A DNA stretch of 64,000 bases from positions 186,001 through 250,000 of the forward strand of contig LUGG01000029.1 of the NCBI GenBank assembly GCA_001683735.1, in the 5' to 3' direction. The notes below the pieces were generated by a model. The model searched no databases, had not been told where the DNA came from, and saw only the letters and a list, made by a program, of their open reading frames with translations. Shown in pieces: positions 1-11,300 of this stretch (position 1 is its first letter; each line of letters opens with the position of its first letter). Source of the stretch: Grifola frondosa. Taxonomy: Eukaryota > Basidiomycota > Agaricomycetes > Polyporales > Grifolaceae. Made by a program: the position numbers and the translations under genes.

Positions 1-726
1 AGGTCATGGCAGCAACAATTCGTGAGTATTCAGTTTCCTCGAATATTGATACTCACGCCACGATTTGGTCTGAATAAAGAGAAAGCACGCTCATCTTGCA
101 GAGCCACTTGGCGTTGAAATTGGACAACCACACCTTCTGGAACTTATTCATAGGTTTCTATACGACCAGCAGAACCCGGAGAGCGACCTACCAGGGCTAG
201 AAGTCCCACTCAATGAATGTCCGGCATTCAAAGAAAAGGTTTTCGTATTTTACTCTGCTGCTGCAACTTACTATGCTCCTAGTGATCCCTTGGGTGCTGG
301 AGGAATGCACAGGGAGCATATCCGAGCGACGCCACTGTGGTGGGGGACTGCACCCCGATTTGATTGCGTCTTTGTGAATCGTTATCCGGATTTTTAGGCC
401 TTGGAGTGGCAAGAGTTCGGCTCTTCTTTTCATTCACATTCAACAAAATCCGCTATCCATGTGCACTCGTGCATTGGTTCAAGCAAATTTCTGATGAACC
501 CGATGAAGACACCGGAATGTACATCATGAAGCCCGAGACCAAACACAGGTCACCTGTCATTTCTGTAATCCACTTGGACTCAATCGTTCGGGCTGCCCAC
601 CTAATTGGTGTCTATGGAAGTGCACACATCCCAACCAACCTCCGAGATTATCATTCACTAGACACCTTCCGCGCATTCTACATTAACAAATATGCAGATC
701 ATCACACCTTCGAAACTATCTTCTGA
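1..726 (+). pseudogene. Plavaka-type transposase, C-terminal remnant
   Basis: Reading frame 2 from about base 88 to 395, then frame 1 to the stop at 726, gives the conserved C-terminal end of Agaricomycete Plavaka transposases. Visible blocks are a stretch ending RFLYDQQNPES, then YYAPSDPLGAGGMHREHIRA, PRFDCVFVN, GLGVARVRLFFSF, YPCALVHWF, a DEPDEDTGM motif, VIHLDSIVRAAHLIGVYG and a final FRAFYINKYADHH. A stop and a one-base frame change at about 390-400 split the two halves, so it cannot be translated as one protein. The N-terminal and catalytic parts lie to the left of the window or are lost. Plavaka elements are cut-and-paste DNA transposons common in basidiomycetes. The match rests on recognising the family's C-terminal pattern; confidence is good for the family and low for any activity. 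Confidence 0.85.
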
Positions 727-1045
727 CTTGTTATGCTCACTTACTGCTTGTTAGTTGTAATCCAAGGTATATACATTTTTCCTCTTCATTGCATTCACTG
801 ATCTTACAAACTACGGCGTCAGTGTTTTACTCCACAGGCGGAGAGCTTCAGAAACCGAGATCACCGCCCTTCTTCATTTAGAGATCGACAACGTCAGCGT
901 GTGGATAGCGACCTGTCTTTGATACCCTGGTGCCTTGCAAATCATGGATCCATTATTCTGCCCAGTGACTCAGCCATCGTGGCTTGGATCCCAAGATATT
1001 CGAATGACCATGGCATGCCGGGAGCCACGTGTGCAGTGATAGAAA
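727..1045. other. Spacer between Plavaka remnant and RPN2 remnant
   Basis: I see no convincing gene here. It may hold the Plavaka 3' end and decayed 5' exons of the following RPN2-like copy, but no recognisable peptide could be read. Confidence 0.4.
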
Positions 1046-4000
1046 GTGGACATCTGCCACTTTGTCGGGCATAAATCCACAATGCGGTGCATGAGTGCAT
1101 TGGGCATGCCTGCAACCATTATAGCGAAGGCTCTTGACAAACACGTTCGAGAACGATCAACGGAGGAGTTGGGAGTGGAGGAAATGGTCGACACAAGATT
1201 GCAGGGCACTGTAGAAGCAACCTTCAGACGATGCATCAAGGATGGCGAGTACAAGCAGGCGTGTAATGCAGCATCCACCAAATCCTGCGGTGTTGTGCTG
1301 ATCCTCCCAATTTTGTAGACCAATGTTTGTCCGATGCTCAAGAGATGCATGTGGACCGACAGATGTGTCAAATGTAACTGCATACCGATGCTATCCATCA
1401 TGGTGGAGATCAGATCACCCCCACTTACCGTCGTGTCTGCTATGCTGCGTGCTTGCTCGCCCACCCCGTCTCCAGGAGCCCCTCTATCTCGGTATGCACA
1501 TCCATTTACTGTCATGTTATATTATTCACTCATTGCGACTGCGTAGTTGAGATCCAGTGCCCTGAGAATGCTATTGCGGTATCTACAGTGTGCTCAACAA
1601 AGCATCGTGGCCAGGTCTTCCGAGGAGCAGACAGTCGGCATGCTAATGTTCACTGTTAAGGCATACTACCTGCCCATCATGGGTCGTTCAGCTTCAACAG
1701 CGAGCTCTGTTGTATACGGGTGGACAGGCATTCCCCAGAGCCCGAGTGTGTTTGATCACTAGGAGTTGATGAACGGATGTAAGTGTTTAACGCATGATTT
1801 TTGCATTGCAGAGTATCGATATTGATTTTCTCTCTAGCTCCTCTGGATAAGGGCAGCAATATCAAGGGCTTGTAAAGAACATTTGTACTATCCGCAGGGC
1901 CTCAAGGTTTGTTGCTCATTCCAGTCGTGCAATGGCCAAGTGGGGATCACACTTAAGTCGCGCCGTCTTCATATTGTATCGGCAATCTACGAATGAATGC
2001 AAGACATGTCTCTAGTCTCATGGAAGTAGTCCTAGATGCTACTTTTCCCTTCTTTCATTCGCAATCAAGTACTCAAATTTCTCCTCCCGCTATTTCCGGC
2101 GCTGACCAGTGAGAACAAGTCTCCCCATGTGTCCTCGCTGACTCGAATCCTTGTTACCCTTAGTTCTCCTGCACTGACGGTCCCACTCCTGACATCGCTC
2201 GTACGGAAGGAAAGCTTCTGGCATATCAATTCACATTTGACTTAGTGAAAGATGATGCACAGGACTTCCTGGAGAGCATTCGGAAGGAGCATCCTGGGGT
2301 AAGGGGTTTGTCAATGTCACTCTTTAAGGGGTATTATTCTGACCGACTGAATGGAAACTAAGCAAATATACAACAAGCTGCGTGGTATCCTACTTGGCCA
2401 AGAATCTATCAAATTGTATCTGGTGTTCCTGAAGCATAACAACAAAGTTGATATGCTCCTTCTGAAGAATGCTAAGGTACAAATTTTTCTTGTGCATCTG
2501 CCATGTTGAAGCTAAAGTCCTTCTAGGAGGCTCTGAAGCACCGCATTTCCATCTATCACATCGCTCTAACTTTCCGAAATGCATTCATACATTCTGGTAC
2601 AACATCCGCCACATCCCTGCACGAGAACCTGGAATGCCTAGCATCGAACTGGTTCAAATTTTCTGCCACCGCCGTGCTCTGCGTCATCCACTGGGGACAT
2701 CTTGAAGAAAGCATGAATATTCTGGGTCCCTACTTCCTCAGCCAGGGGTGCAGATAGCGACATCCCTGGCACTCGGTCTCATGAACACAGGTGTGGCAGT
2801 GGTCGACAAGTGGAGAATTACTTGTGGGAAACGTTGAGCGCTGTGTGAAAAGAGACCATGCAGCATGGCACGGTACTAGAGCTGGATGTCACAGATGTGG
2901 TGGAAGAATATGGAGGCCTAACGACCTGAGGCGGACACTGTTCATGGATTGCGCTGTCGCAGGAGCAGCATCTGGTTATGCTATGGGTTGATTCTGCTCA
3001 GTACCACGGATGCCACTAGCACAGAGGAGATGTTGATGTACGTGCACGAGACTCAGCACGAGAAGATCATTCGTGATCTTGCTGCTGGTCTGGCTTTCAT
3101 CTTCTATGGAGATAGGAGGCGGATGACATTGTGAAATTGCTCGTGGCCGAGAAGGTAATGTAGATGCACTATCATACACATTCAATTTACTAATCCTTTC
3201 ATAGTTCGGACACATCTGACGATGTCAGACGGTGGACGACAGCTCGCCCGCGTACTCACGATCATCATCATCCCCGAGTTAGAGCTCATCACAGTCTGCA
3301 CTCTGCCCACAATATCTGTCTCCCCAAACCCCAGCCAACCCGCCGCTAATGTGCTCCATCTCCTCCATCTCATCCTCCACCAGCGCGAGGGGGGCCATGC
3401 CCATATGGCATGCTCGCACTGCTCCGCAGTGCTCTCACCTTGTTGATGCTCCTGGAGTATTGATATTTGTCCGCAAGGTGCATCGCCCGTTGCTGCATTT
3501 GCTGAGCACTCCACACTTCTCTTGGAAGTCTCCCTGACTGGTCCCAGTGGCCGTGGCCTTCTTCTTTCTCCACACTCCTGAGCAACATATGCCCATCAAG
3601 GACTGCACAGGCAGGAAACACGTAGCGGTGCGTTCCGGTGCGACACAATCTGTTCCACATCGATTTGCATGGTGGGCACCAGCACGGGCATGTTGAACAC
3701 GTCACCCGTGAGGTTGGTATTGACGAGAAGTTCGCTGCAGCATCTATTGCCAGAATGCAGGAGAGCAGCGGCATGTAGTTATATGGGTCGAACGGCAGAC
3801 CCATGTTGTTGCTGTTGTTTGTTGAACATTTCTGTTGGCCGCTGGAAAAGGGTGATGGTGTGCGCACACCCAGCACTCGCGCCGAGGACACCTGTGGCAA
3901 TGACGTGGGACCACACGACACAGAATGAGAGATCTGGCTCTCGGGAGGCATCGTGGATTCACGCGGAGGTCACGGAACTCGTTGACCTCAACACCAGTTT

Positions 4001-5580
4001 CAAAGCAGAAGGTGCCTTGACTGTGAGAATGGGTAGCTGTCGCCTTGGAGCAGCCAGAAGCTGAAGAGCTTGCCATGCAGACTATAGACAATGCAGCAGC
4101 CCAGGATTCAATGATAAATTCGATAACATACCCTATTGACCACCTGGAGGGATGATGGCAATGAGACAATTGAAGGCGCTCCAGCTCTTGGTGTACATGT
4201 CATGTACAAGAGCTCTTGGCACGTCTGCGTTCCTGCATGTCCATCAGCACAATGATTATATGCGACCACACAAGAAAATCTGCACTCACCTTGTGGCAAC
4301 ATATTGTCTCTTTTCACTCGTGTCTTGGGCCGGATGGGGAATAGCTAATGGCCTTGTCAGAAGGAAATGCGGGGGGGGGGAGGGGGGAGGGGCAAGCAGA
4401 GCGGAGTCCTTCCCTGGCATTTGTGCTCTTCAAAAACCATGCAGGTTCCGCGAATTGTCCAGCTCTTGAGTGAGAGCTACAACGTTACATGCGCTGCGGT
4501 AGTGTTGCTGCAGCTAAGTCAGGCCTAAATAGTATATGACTCTAACTTCTGCAGGTTTTTAGATTACAGTGATCTTACATTCATTTCGTAGCCTATATAT
4601 AGCCGCATAATATTGCCAAATATCAAAATGTTATACCTTGTATTGATGGAGATATGGCCAAAAGCCGATTGCAAAGTCCGACTTTTTAGTCAGCTTTTTT
4701 ACCAATGTAATTGAAATTGAAACATATTCAAGATAATTATGCAAATGGTGGTGTTACATTCAAATACATATACATCTTAGCTATTAATTTCAATTAAGAT
4801 TATATCTTTATCTGCAAAACTCATGTCAGATATCTAAAAAGCTGAAACAGGTGTGACTAAGCCGTGGCAACACTATGCTGCGGCATGACCCTTGCCTTGG
4901 GTATTGCTTGTGCAGGCACAGGCTTGCAGGTATGATCACGCCTTCCTGTTAGCATCATCGCACTTATATATTGCATCTTTGCATACTGCAGGATGCAATC
5001 AGGATCTTAGAACTGATGAGGAAGGATAATGTAGATGTCGCATTCATACGTGTGCTTTCATCACACTTGGTATGGTCCTCGTCGAGCAATTCCGGAGCAT
5101 CATCTCCATCTCTGGCTTCCATACATGCACTGTATCAGAAAATCATTTTGGACAAACATGAGAGCCCATGGTATGTTTCGGTGTGGCCTCTGACAGGGAT
5201 TGATCAATTCTGGTGGTCGAAACATCTCACAATCAGTCTTCAGAAGTAGAGCTGGAAGCCGCAATACCAGTGCAATTGTGGGCATGGTTTTGTTCTGCCA
5301 GTTCTGGTACTGGTATCCTCTAGCATGCCCGCCTTGCATTCGAGCCCACGGTAGAGTCATTGGTCTTAACAGCAACTTCTAGGTGAGCAGACGAGTTGTC
5401 CGACAACGGGAAATAACCAAAATTAAATTGCTGTTTTCTAGGAGGCACCTAAATTTGGCTTCATCTCGAATGCCAAACCTAGCTTGTTTGCCTATCCTCC
5501 TGTCGAAGGAAGATGCCGTGGCAAGGAAAACAGTCAATTTCAGCTCCCTTCAAGAAAACAGGCGGAACGCATGAATGTGG
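1046..5580 (+). pseudogene. RPN2: Decayed copy of 26S proteasome regulatory subunit RPN2 (PSMD1)
   Basis: Blocks matching RPN2, the large scaffold subunit of the proteasome 19S base, occur in the right order across three frames. They are DTRLQGTVEATFRRCIKDGEYKQA (1190-1262, read in two parts), QVLKFLLPLFPALT and a lid-type helix block (2060-2215), IKLYLVFLKHNN (about 2405-2445), SIYHIALTFRNAF and NILGPYFLSQ (2545-2745), AVAGAASGYAMGLILLSTTDA then ETQHEKIIRDLAAGLAFIFYG (2950-3115), SDTSDDVRR (about 3211-3233), TLALGIACAGTGLQ (4890-4930), IILDKHES (5140-5165), INSGGRN and TSAIVGMVLFCQFWYWYPLA (5200-5325), VIGLNSN (about 5355-5380), and a C-terminal piece FGFISNAKPSLFAYPP (5455-5505). Several introns keep GT..AG ends (for example near 3153-3210 and 4930-4990). 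The N-terminal roughly 160 residues and the far C-terminus are missing and frame breaks are numerous. RPN2 is essential, so an intact copy must exist elsewhere; this is a relic duplicate. Confidence 0.87.
3236..4880. other. About 1.6 kb of unrelated DNA interrupting the RPN2 relic
   Basis: RPN2 similarity stops after the SDTSDDVRR block near 3233 and resumes at TLALGIACAGTGLQ near 4890. Only about 35 codons of RPN2 should lie between them, so roughly 1.6 kb is extra. The minus strand has a 193-codon ORF (3951-3370) and neighbouring frames that look protein-like in places (for example NNMGLPFDPYNYMPLLSC), but I do not recognise the family. A G-rich run lies at about 4370-4395, and 4540-4860 is AT-rich with no gene. 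No terminal repeats or target-site duplication were identified by eye. Confidence 0.5.
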
Positions 5581-5949
5581 CAGGCAGTACAGTTCGAAAA
5601 TTGATTCACATTTTTTAAATATGCATCAGGATTTCCAGCCTTTCTAGAGGAATAAGTTGTCATCAGTACATAGTTGGCAGTGAGGACGGGTAAGTATAAG
5701 AAGCGCAGAAGTGCGCCTCGGTTTTCTTTTTCTGCAGTGCTGTTATTCCTTAAATATCACTTATATGTCTGTGCAGTCTGACGAGCGCGCAGGAGTCCAG
5801 AAATAAAGTACTTGTAAGATGCCACAGCGAGCCCAGAAGGCTCATAATTCTTTTGACTGATATCACTTTTATTCTTAAACTCTCTTATTTGAGCTGTAGC
5901 ACCTGAATTTTACTCGGAAATTCATTTATTTGTCTCTCTTATGTGCCTG
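5581..5949. other. Spacer between RPN2 relic and Gypsy remnant
   Basis: I recognise nothing coding here. A region around 5680-5900 may be the leader or LTR remnant of the following Gypsy element, but no second LTR copy is present for comparison. Confidence 0.35.
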
Positions 5950-6232
5950 AAATGCCTGATTGAGCTTATATAAGACAGAAAAGTCGAATAAGCAGGAATT
6001 GGGATTTGCTGATGCTGAACATGTCACCCATGCGGTTAACATGCAGGCCTTAGGATTCACTGAAGAACAGACACACATCTTGATTGGACGTCTCTTCTTC
6101 AATGCCACGAGATGACCATGGCTACTGTTAAAACTACATTGACCAGCATGTCAATAACATGGCTGCCTGGTACAATGAGGCTTTTGGCACTATCTTCAGC
6201 AATCATGAAGCCCTTGAGAGTCATATCGAGAT

Positions 6233-7150
6233 TTGAAGACAGAAATTATAGATCTCCAAGAACTTGTTCAGACACAGAGTGAGCTCATCAAGGCTTATAA
6301 GGCCCAAATCAATAAGATCCCTGCTGATGCTGGTGGAGGATCTTACCGGCAACCCAAGATGCCTGAACCCCCAACCTTCTCCAGTACCGATAACAAGTTG
6401 GACCTGGAAGGGTGGTTAAACCAGGTTGTCTTGTATTGTTTGGCTTCAGGAATTGTTACAGATCACCAGAAGATCATGTGTGCACTTACGTGATTGCGAT
6501 CTCCAGCCCAACATACATGAAGAAGTACTTGATGACAACTGGGCAGGCAAAGATCTTGGAACTTGGGATGAGTTCGTCAAAGAGCTTAGTGCAATTTACG
6601 GTAAATGGGATGACAAGGAGAGTGCCAAGGAGGAAATCACCAACCTTTGGTCGAACAAAGATCTGGCAAAGAAGGACTTTATCAAGTATGCTGAGCAATA
6701 TCGCACTTTGGCACGCCTCGTCGAATACCAAGACAAGATCCACATTGACAAGTTGCGGAATGTTATCCCAACAGAGCTATGTAACTCACTTGTCATGTTG
6801 GATATCGCAGGCAAGATGCCCACCAAGTGGGAGAAATACCTTGAACTCCTACTTCGCACGTACAAGGCCCTACATCCAGAGAAGACCAAGACCAAGATAT
6901 TCAAGGATAATGAGGGCAAAGGCAATTTGAATAGCAACAGCAATGGTAAAGACCCAAATGTGATGGAGATCGATGGGGCGAAGAAGAGCAAGCAGGCTAA
7001 TTTCTCAGAGTCAAAGAACTGATTCTGCCAGATATGCGCTGGAAAGGGCTTAAAGTTGAAGGCAAAATCGCACAACACGAATGATTGCTATGACAAACTG
7101 GTAACGAGGGGAAAAGACATACTTCCAGAGCCTCTACATTGAATTCATCG
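6233..7150 (+). pseudogene. Gypsy Gag polyprotein, frameshifted
   Basis: The first frame (6233-6493) ends in the Gag capsid start PEPPTFSSTDNKLDLEGWL. After a frame break at about 6490 the capsid continues to 7022 with blocks such as WDEFVKELSAIYG, AEQYRTLARLVEYQDKIHIDKL and KYLELLLRTYKALHPEKTKT, the usual Ty3/Gypsy capsid layout. A Lys/Asn-rich linker follows. Beyond a stop at 7020 there is a zinc-knuckle-like CQICAGKGLK with a downstream H and C. Gag would package the element RNA. With at least two frame breaks it is not functional as written. An ATG start for Gag is uncertain; similarity extends upstream of 6233. Confidence 0.78.
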
Positions 7151-7599
7151 ACATCTGGGCAAGAACAAGGAAACAAGGGAGGACAACAGCACACTCAAGG
7201 CACTAACAAGTCTTTCAAGACATGTCTCCTTGAACTTTCTTCAGGAGATGGATGACAAAGATGACCCGGCAACCCCAGCTGGAACTGTCAATGTCAACAC
7301 TATGAGTATCGAGGAAATTCATAATCCCGAGCCTGCTGAAATAGGGGCAACTGTGTGAGTTGATGAGGCACAGGTGGGGCCTTCGAGGCCGACGGGTAAA
7401 AGTAAGAAGGTATATCGTCGAAATCACTTGGATTTTTCCGAGGGACTATAGAGGAGATCATCTGTGATCTACAGTCTGGGAATAGTGTACCCATTGTCAG
7501 CACTGAGCAAGACTCAGCAGAAGTAGCACTGGGTTCCTGTATTACTAGCATTGCTCGCAACAGGAAATTATCATTTATACTTCCAGTGACACTTTGGGT

Positions 7600-7850
7600 A
7601 TACGAAAAGAAAGCATAGGCCGAGGCTCTGGTTGATTCAGGGGCCACCACAAACTTCATTGACAGGTCGTTCATTGAGAAAAATCACCTGGTAACAAATA
7701 GAGTGGCAAAACCCATTGAAGTAACCAATGCGGATGGAACTCCCAATATTTCAGGAGAGACTAAGGAATATGTCTGAGCCTATGTGGAGATTGGTACACA
7801 CTTGGTTTTAGAGGGCCATTGCTCTGCATGGCAGATACGATTGATGAGGA
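7600..7850 (+). pseudogene. Gypsy retropepsin fragment
   Basis: The frame around 7620-7775 reads AEALVDSGATTNFIDRSFIE, with the D-S-G active-site triplet of retropepsin-like aspartic proteases at 7634-7642, then a short flap-like region (TNADGTPNISGETKEYV) and a stop. The protease would mature Gag-Pol. The domain is cut off near 7855 where the Helitron-side repeat begins, so the rest of pol is gone. Confidence 0.65.
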
Positions 7851-7856
7851 AAATGA

Positions 7857-8344
7857 TTAATTTTATTATTATTTGAGTCTTGTTTATTTTAAAATATTAT
7901 ATATAACCTTCTTTTACCCTTCTGACAATATGTATACCTTTGCAAAGTGCCAAACTTATTATTTAAACTATTCATTATTAATTTATTTATTAGACATTAT
8001 AAACAAATAATTATAGAATTATAGTATACATCCTTTAACATTCATAATTGAAGCACAGGGGTTTAATTAATATATTCACTTTTTTACAAGCTAATTAAAC
8101 ATAAAATTTATTATTGTTTAAATATTATTTATTTAAAATATTTTAAATGACCTTCTCCTACCCTCCCAACAATATGCCCACCTTTGCAAAGTGCTACACT
8201 TATTATTTAAACTATTGATTATCAATTCATCTGTTATACATTATAAATAAGTAATTGTAAAATTATAGTATGGATCATTGACATTTATAAATTGAAACAC
8301 ATAGGTTCAACTAATACATTAGTATTTTTACAAGCTTGATATGA
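7857..8344. repeat. Two tandem copies of a 244-bp AT-rich repeat
   Basis: Copy 1 (about 7857-8100) and copy 2 (about 8101-8344) align along their whole length. Anchor strings are ACAATATG, TTTGCAAAGTGC and CTTATTATTTAAACTATT, each recurring 244 bases later. They differ by many substitutions, so the duplication is old. They lie between the Gypsy break and the stop codon of the Helitron ORF, that is in the Helitron 3' region. Confidence 0.85.
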
Positions 8345-8380
8345 TATAATATACAAAATTTGAGTCATTGACATTGAATA

Positions 8381-11300
8381 TTACAACTTAGTATACACTG
8401 CTACACTGCTCTTTCTCTTTTTAGCTCTACTAAGTTTTGCTGCATCCATGTCATCAATTTTCCCTTGAAATTTTGACCTTCTGCCTAATTCCACACCGTC
8501 ATTATACCAAGTCTTACCATCTGCCTCGATGATTCTGGATGTAAAGTGGAAATCACCAAAGTATATAATTCCACACAATCTGTATGCTGCTGTATCTTCA
8601 TTCAGATTAATCATATGATTAAATTTAATATGTGTACCATTAGTAATGAAGCATACAAAGTTTGGATTTTGTGGAAATTCAACTCGTTGAAACATGTTGC
8701 CTTTACATTTGTCACATTTTTGAGTAATGGGTCGGTTGAATAATGGAGTAAGCCACTCTTTTATAGTCCTCTCTTTATGTGAGCCAAGCTTTGTAGGATA
8801 TTCATTCCCTATGACTTTTGAGCAATCCCATAAAATGGTATTATCCTCTTCAGCTTCCAAGTCAATATGACAATGCTGACAGCAAAGAGTACGTTCAACA
8901 CAGCCATCGTTCACTTCTAGCATACATTTTAATAGTGAAAAAAGTTCACTGCCATGATGTCCTGTGAGTGGAAATGATTCTGCATCTATATTATGTAAGA
9001 TTTGCCGTAAGCAATCTCTGGCTTGTTCCATGGTTGATTTACCCTCCCTTACTCGTTGAAATGCAGCAGTAAATGATCTCAAAAGTCCATTCTGATTAAC
9101 CACTTCTGACATCCACCTTTCTGTAAATTCACAGTATACTGAAAATAAGATAGAGAATAAAGTATCATAGGCACAGCTATAGTTGTCAGCATCCCACTGA
9201 AAAGCGATGGGTGAAGCATAAGTTAATAAATCAGATTGTCTATGTAATCTAGACTTTTTAACTTTACGTTCATCTGTGTCTTCCACAGTTTCAGAGTTCA
9301 CATCTCTTTTGCGCTTGCCACTTTTTAAACCACCTTGATCAATGCTTATGGTGTTTAAAGTGCTGGTGCCTTTAGCACTTACAAAAAGACTAATATCCTT
9401 TTGACCACAAGGTAAAGATATTTTCTCCTCAGGTTGCTCTTGATTTTTAGCCTTTTTGTCTGCCTTCTGACGTGTAACAATGTTCCAGGGCAACTCTGAT
9501 TCAGGTTTCTCATTTTCAAATGGCTCAGATTTGGTCCATTTTAGTGCTCCATGCATTGATTTAGGTACAAAAAGGGAACCTTTCCAGGCTCTGAATGAGT
9601 GGATAAGTGCATTTCTTGTGGAGCCTGTAACTTTAGCTGGAAGTTTCTTCAAGTAGCGGAGTTTTGTTATCTCATCCAATAATTCAAGCTCACGAAATTC
9701 TTGTCTAAGACTACCAGTGATACCACCTGTCATTTTACGTTCATCAAAAGGTTGAACAATAATTGTTCCCTCATATGTTGATCCACGAGATAAACAAGTG
9801 TAAATAGACCGATGAGATCTGCAATTCTGTAAGTCACAAACATTATTGAGACGAGTACGACCCTGAGAGCCAAAGTCAGTCATGGCAAAGTTTGGAATTA
9901 CAGCCACCTGGTCCCGAGATATTGCAAGCTCCTTTCCATTGGGCATCTTGCATCGTATTTTTTTAGTGCTGTGACTTATTGGAATGACATTTTCAGGCAA
10001 GCCTTCCAGTTGAATCGATGTTGGTGCAGCAGTTAATTTTATAAATAGTGTGTCTAACCCTAGTTTATCATTTGGCAATGAACGTGACTTCCATCCAACC
10101 ACTATACCTTCAGCACCATTTGTGACTGAACATTCTGTTGCCTCATTTGTCTTTATCATTACTGGAAGACCCAGACATAATGTTAATTTTCCAGCATGAT
10201 TATCTGTACTATTATGAGACAGATTCCATAGACACTCCTGGAGAATAGGATCAATGACATTGGATGATCGTTTAGGGTCTACCTTCTTTTTTCTAGATTT
10301 TTTATCCTTCTCATCATTATCTGTTCCCCATTTATCTAGGGAATAGAATGTAGTCAATGGTTGTGATGTCTCTCGAGCAAATCTAGCACATCCCATCTCA
10401 TTGATTTTATCCCTGTGTGCATTCCATGCTGTGATAACTGACACATTTCTAAATTTGCGTTGATTCAACTTGGGTTTACCAGGTCCACGACCAGCTACTC
10501 GGGAACTGATATGCTTTATATCTGCCTTTGTGCAAGACTTATATCGAAGATTGTCCAATGCTGTTCGCAATTTAGCATCATCTGAATTTTGTGCCCGCTG
10601 TCTCATATTTTCTCTCAATATAACAACAGTTGTTACCTGATGCCAGAGTGCTTTACCAATAGAGGCTTCCTGTTGAGTATAGCTACTAGTCGTATGTATC
10701 ACACGTCCCACTTTGTGAGAGAAAAGAGTGTTGCTATTCACTGGAGGTGGAAGCTGTGCAAAGTCACCTGCAAATATCATATTGATTCCACCAAACGGTT
10801 GACCTTCATTTTTGAGCGCTTTGCACATTTTCTCACAAATAGTATATAAGCTATTACAATCAACCATCGATACCTCATCCAAGAATATATATTCAACATT
10901 CTGTAGTCTCTCTCTGACTGCAAGTAAAGTTGCTATAGATTCTGATCCATGTTGACGTAATCCTAATATGGAATGATAAGTTGATCCACCAATTAATGCA
11001 GCAGCAGAGCCTGTCGGTGCAAGACATATAAATCTATATCCCTCCTTACGCTCACCAAAGAAATGTATCAAGGCTTTGATCACCTGAGATTTTCCTGTTC
11101 CAGCCATACCGCCTAGATACATTTTCAATTGTTCGCCACTTTGCTGAGATGCATGGTTGGCCACAATTCTAAATGCACGTTCCTGAGCTTCATTCAGGCT
11201 GAACTTCTTGACTGTATTATCAATAAGAGCTTGGGCATGTTTGTCCTTAGCTTTGAAAGATTTGTCCAGATAAGATTGATCAATAACTTCAACGGTGTTA

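Larger units (their letters stand above)
5950..7855 (+). mobile_element. Ty3/Gypsy retrotransposon remnant (gag and protease)
   Basis: A + strand series of frames encodes a Gypsy Gag (about 5980-7440) followed by the start of an aspartic protease (about 7600-7850). Similarity ends abruptly near 7855, where AT-rich DNA belonging to the neighbouring Helitron begins. Reverse transcriptase and integrase are absent, and I did not find the rest of this element on the far side of the Helitron. It differs in sequence from the Gypsy element at 49-64 kb, so it is a separate family. Confidence 0.75.

Noticed and set aside
970..1515. 181-codon minus ORF
   Set aside because: The + strand in this interval matches RPN2; the minus frame is its shadow.
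4370..4395. G-rich run as a quadruplex or telomeric repeat
   Set aside because: Not a telomere repeat and too short for more than a note; lies in the unidentified insertion.
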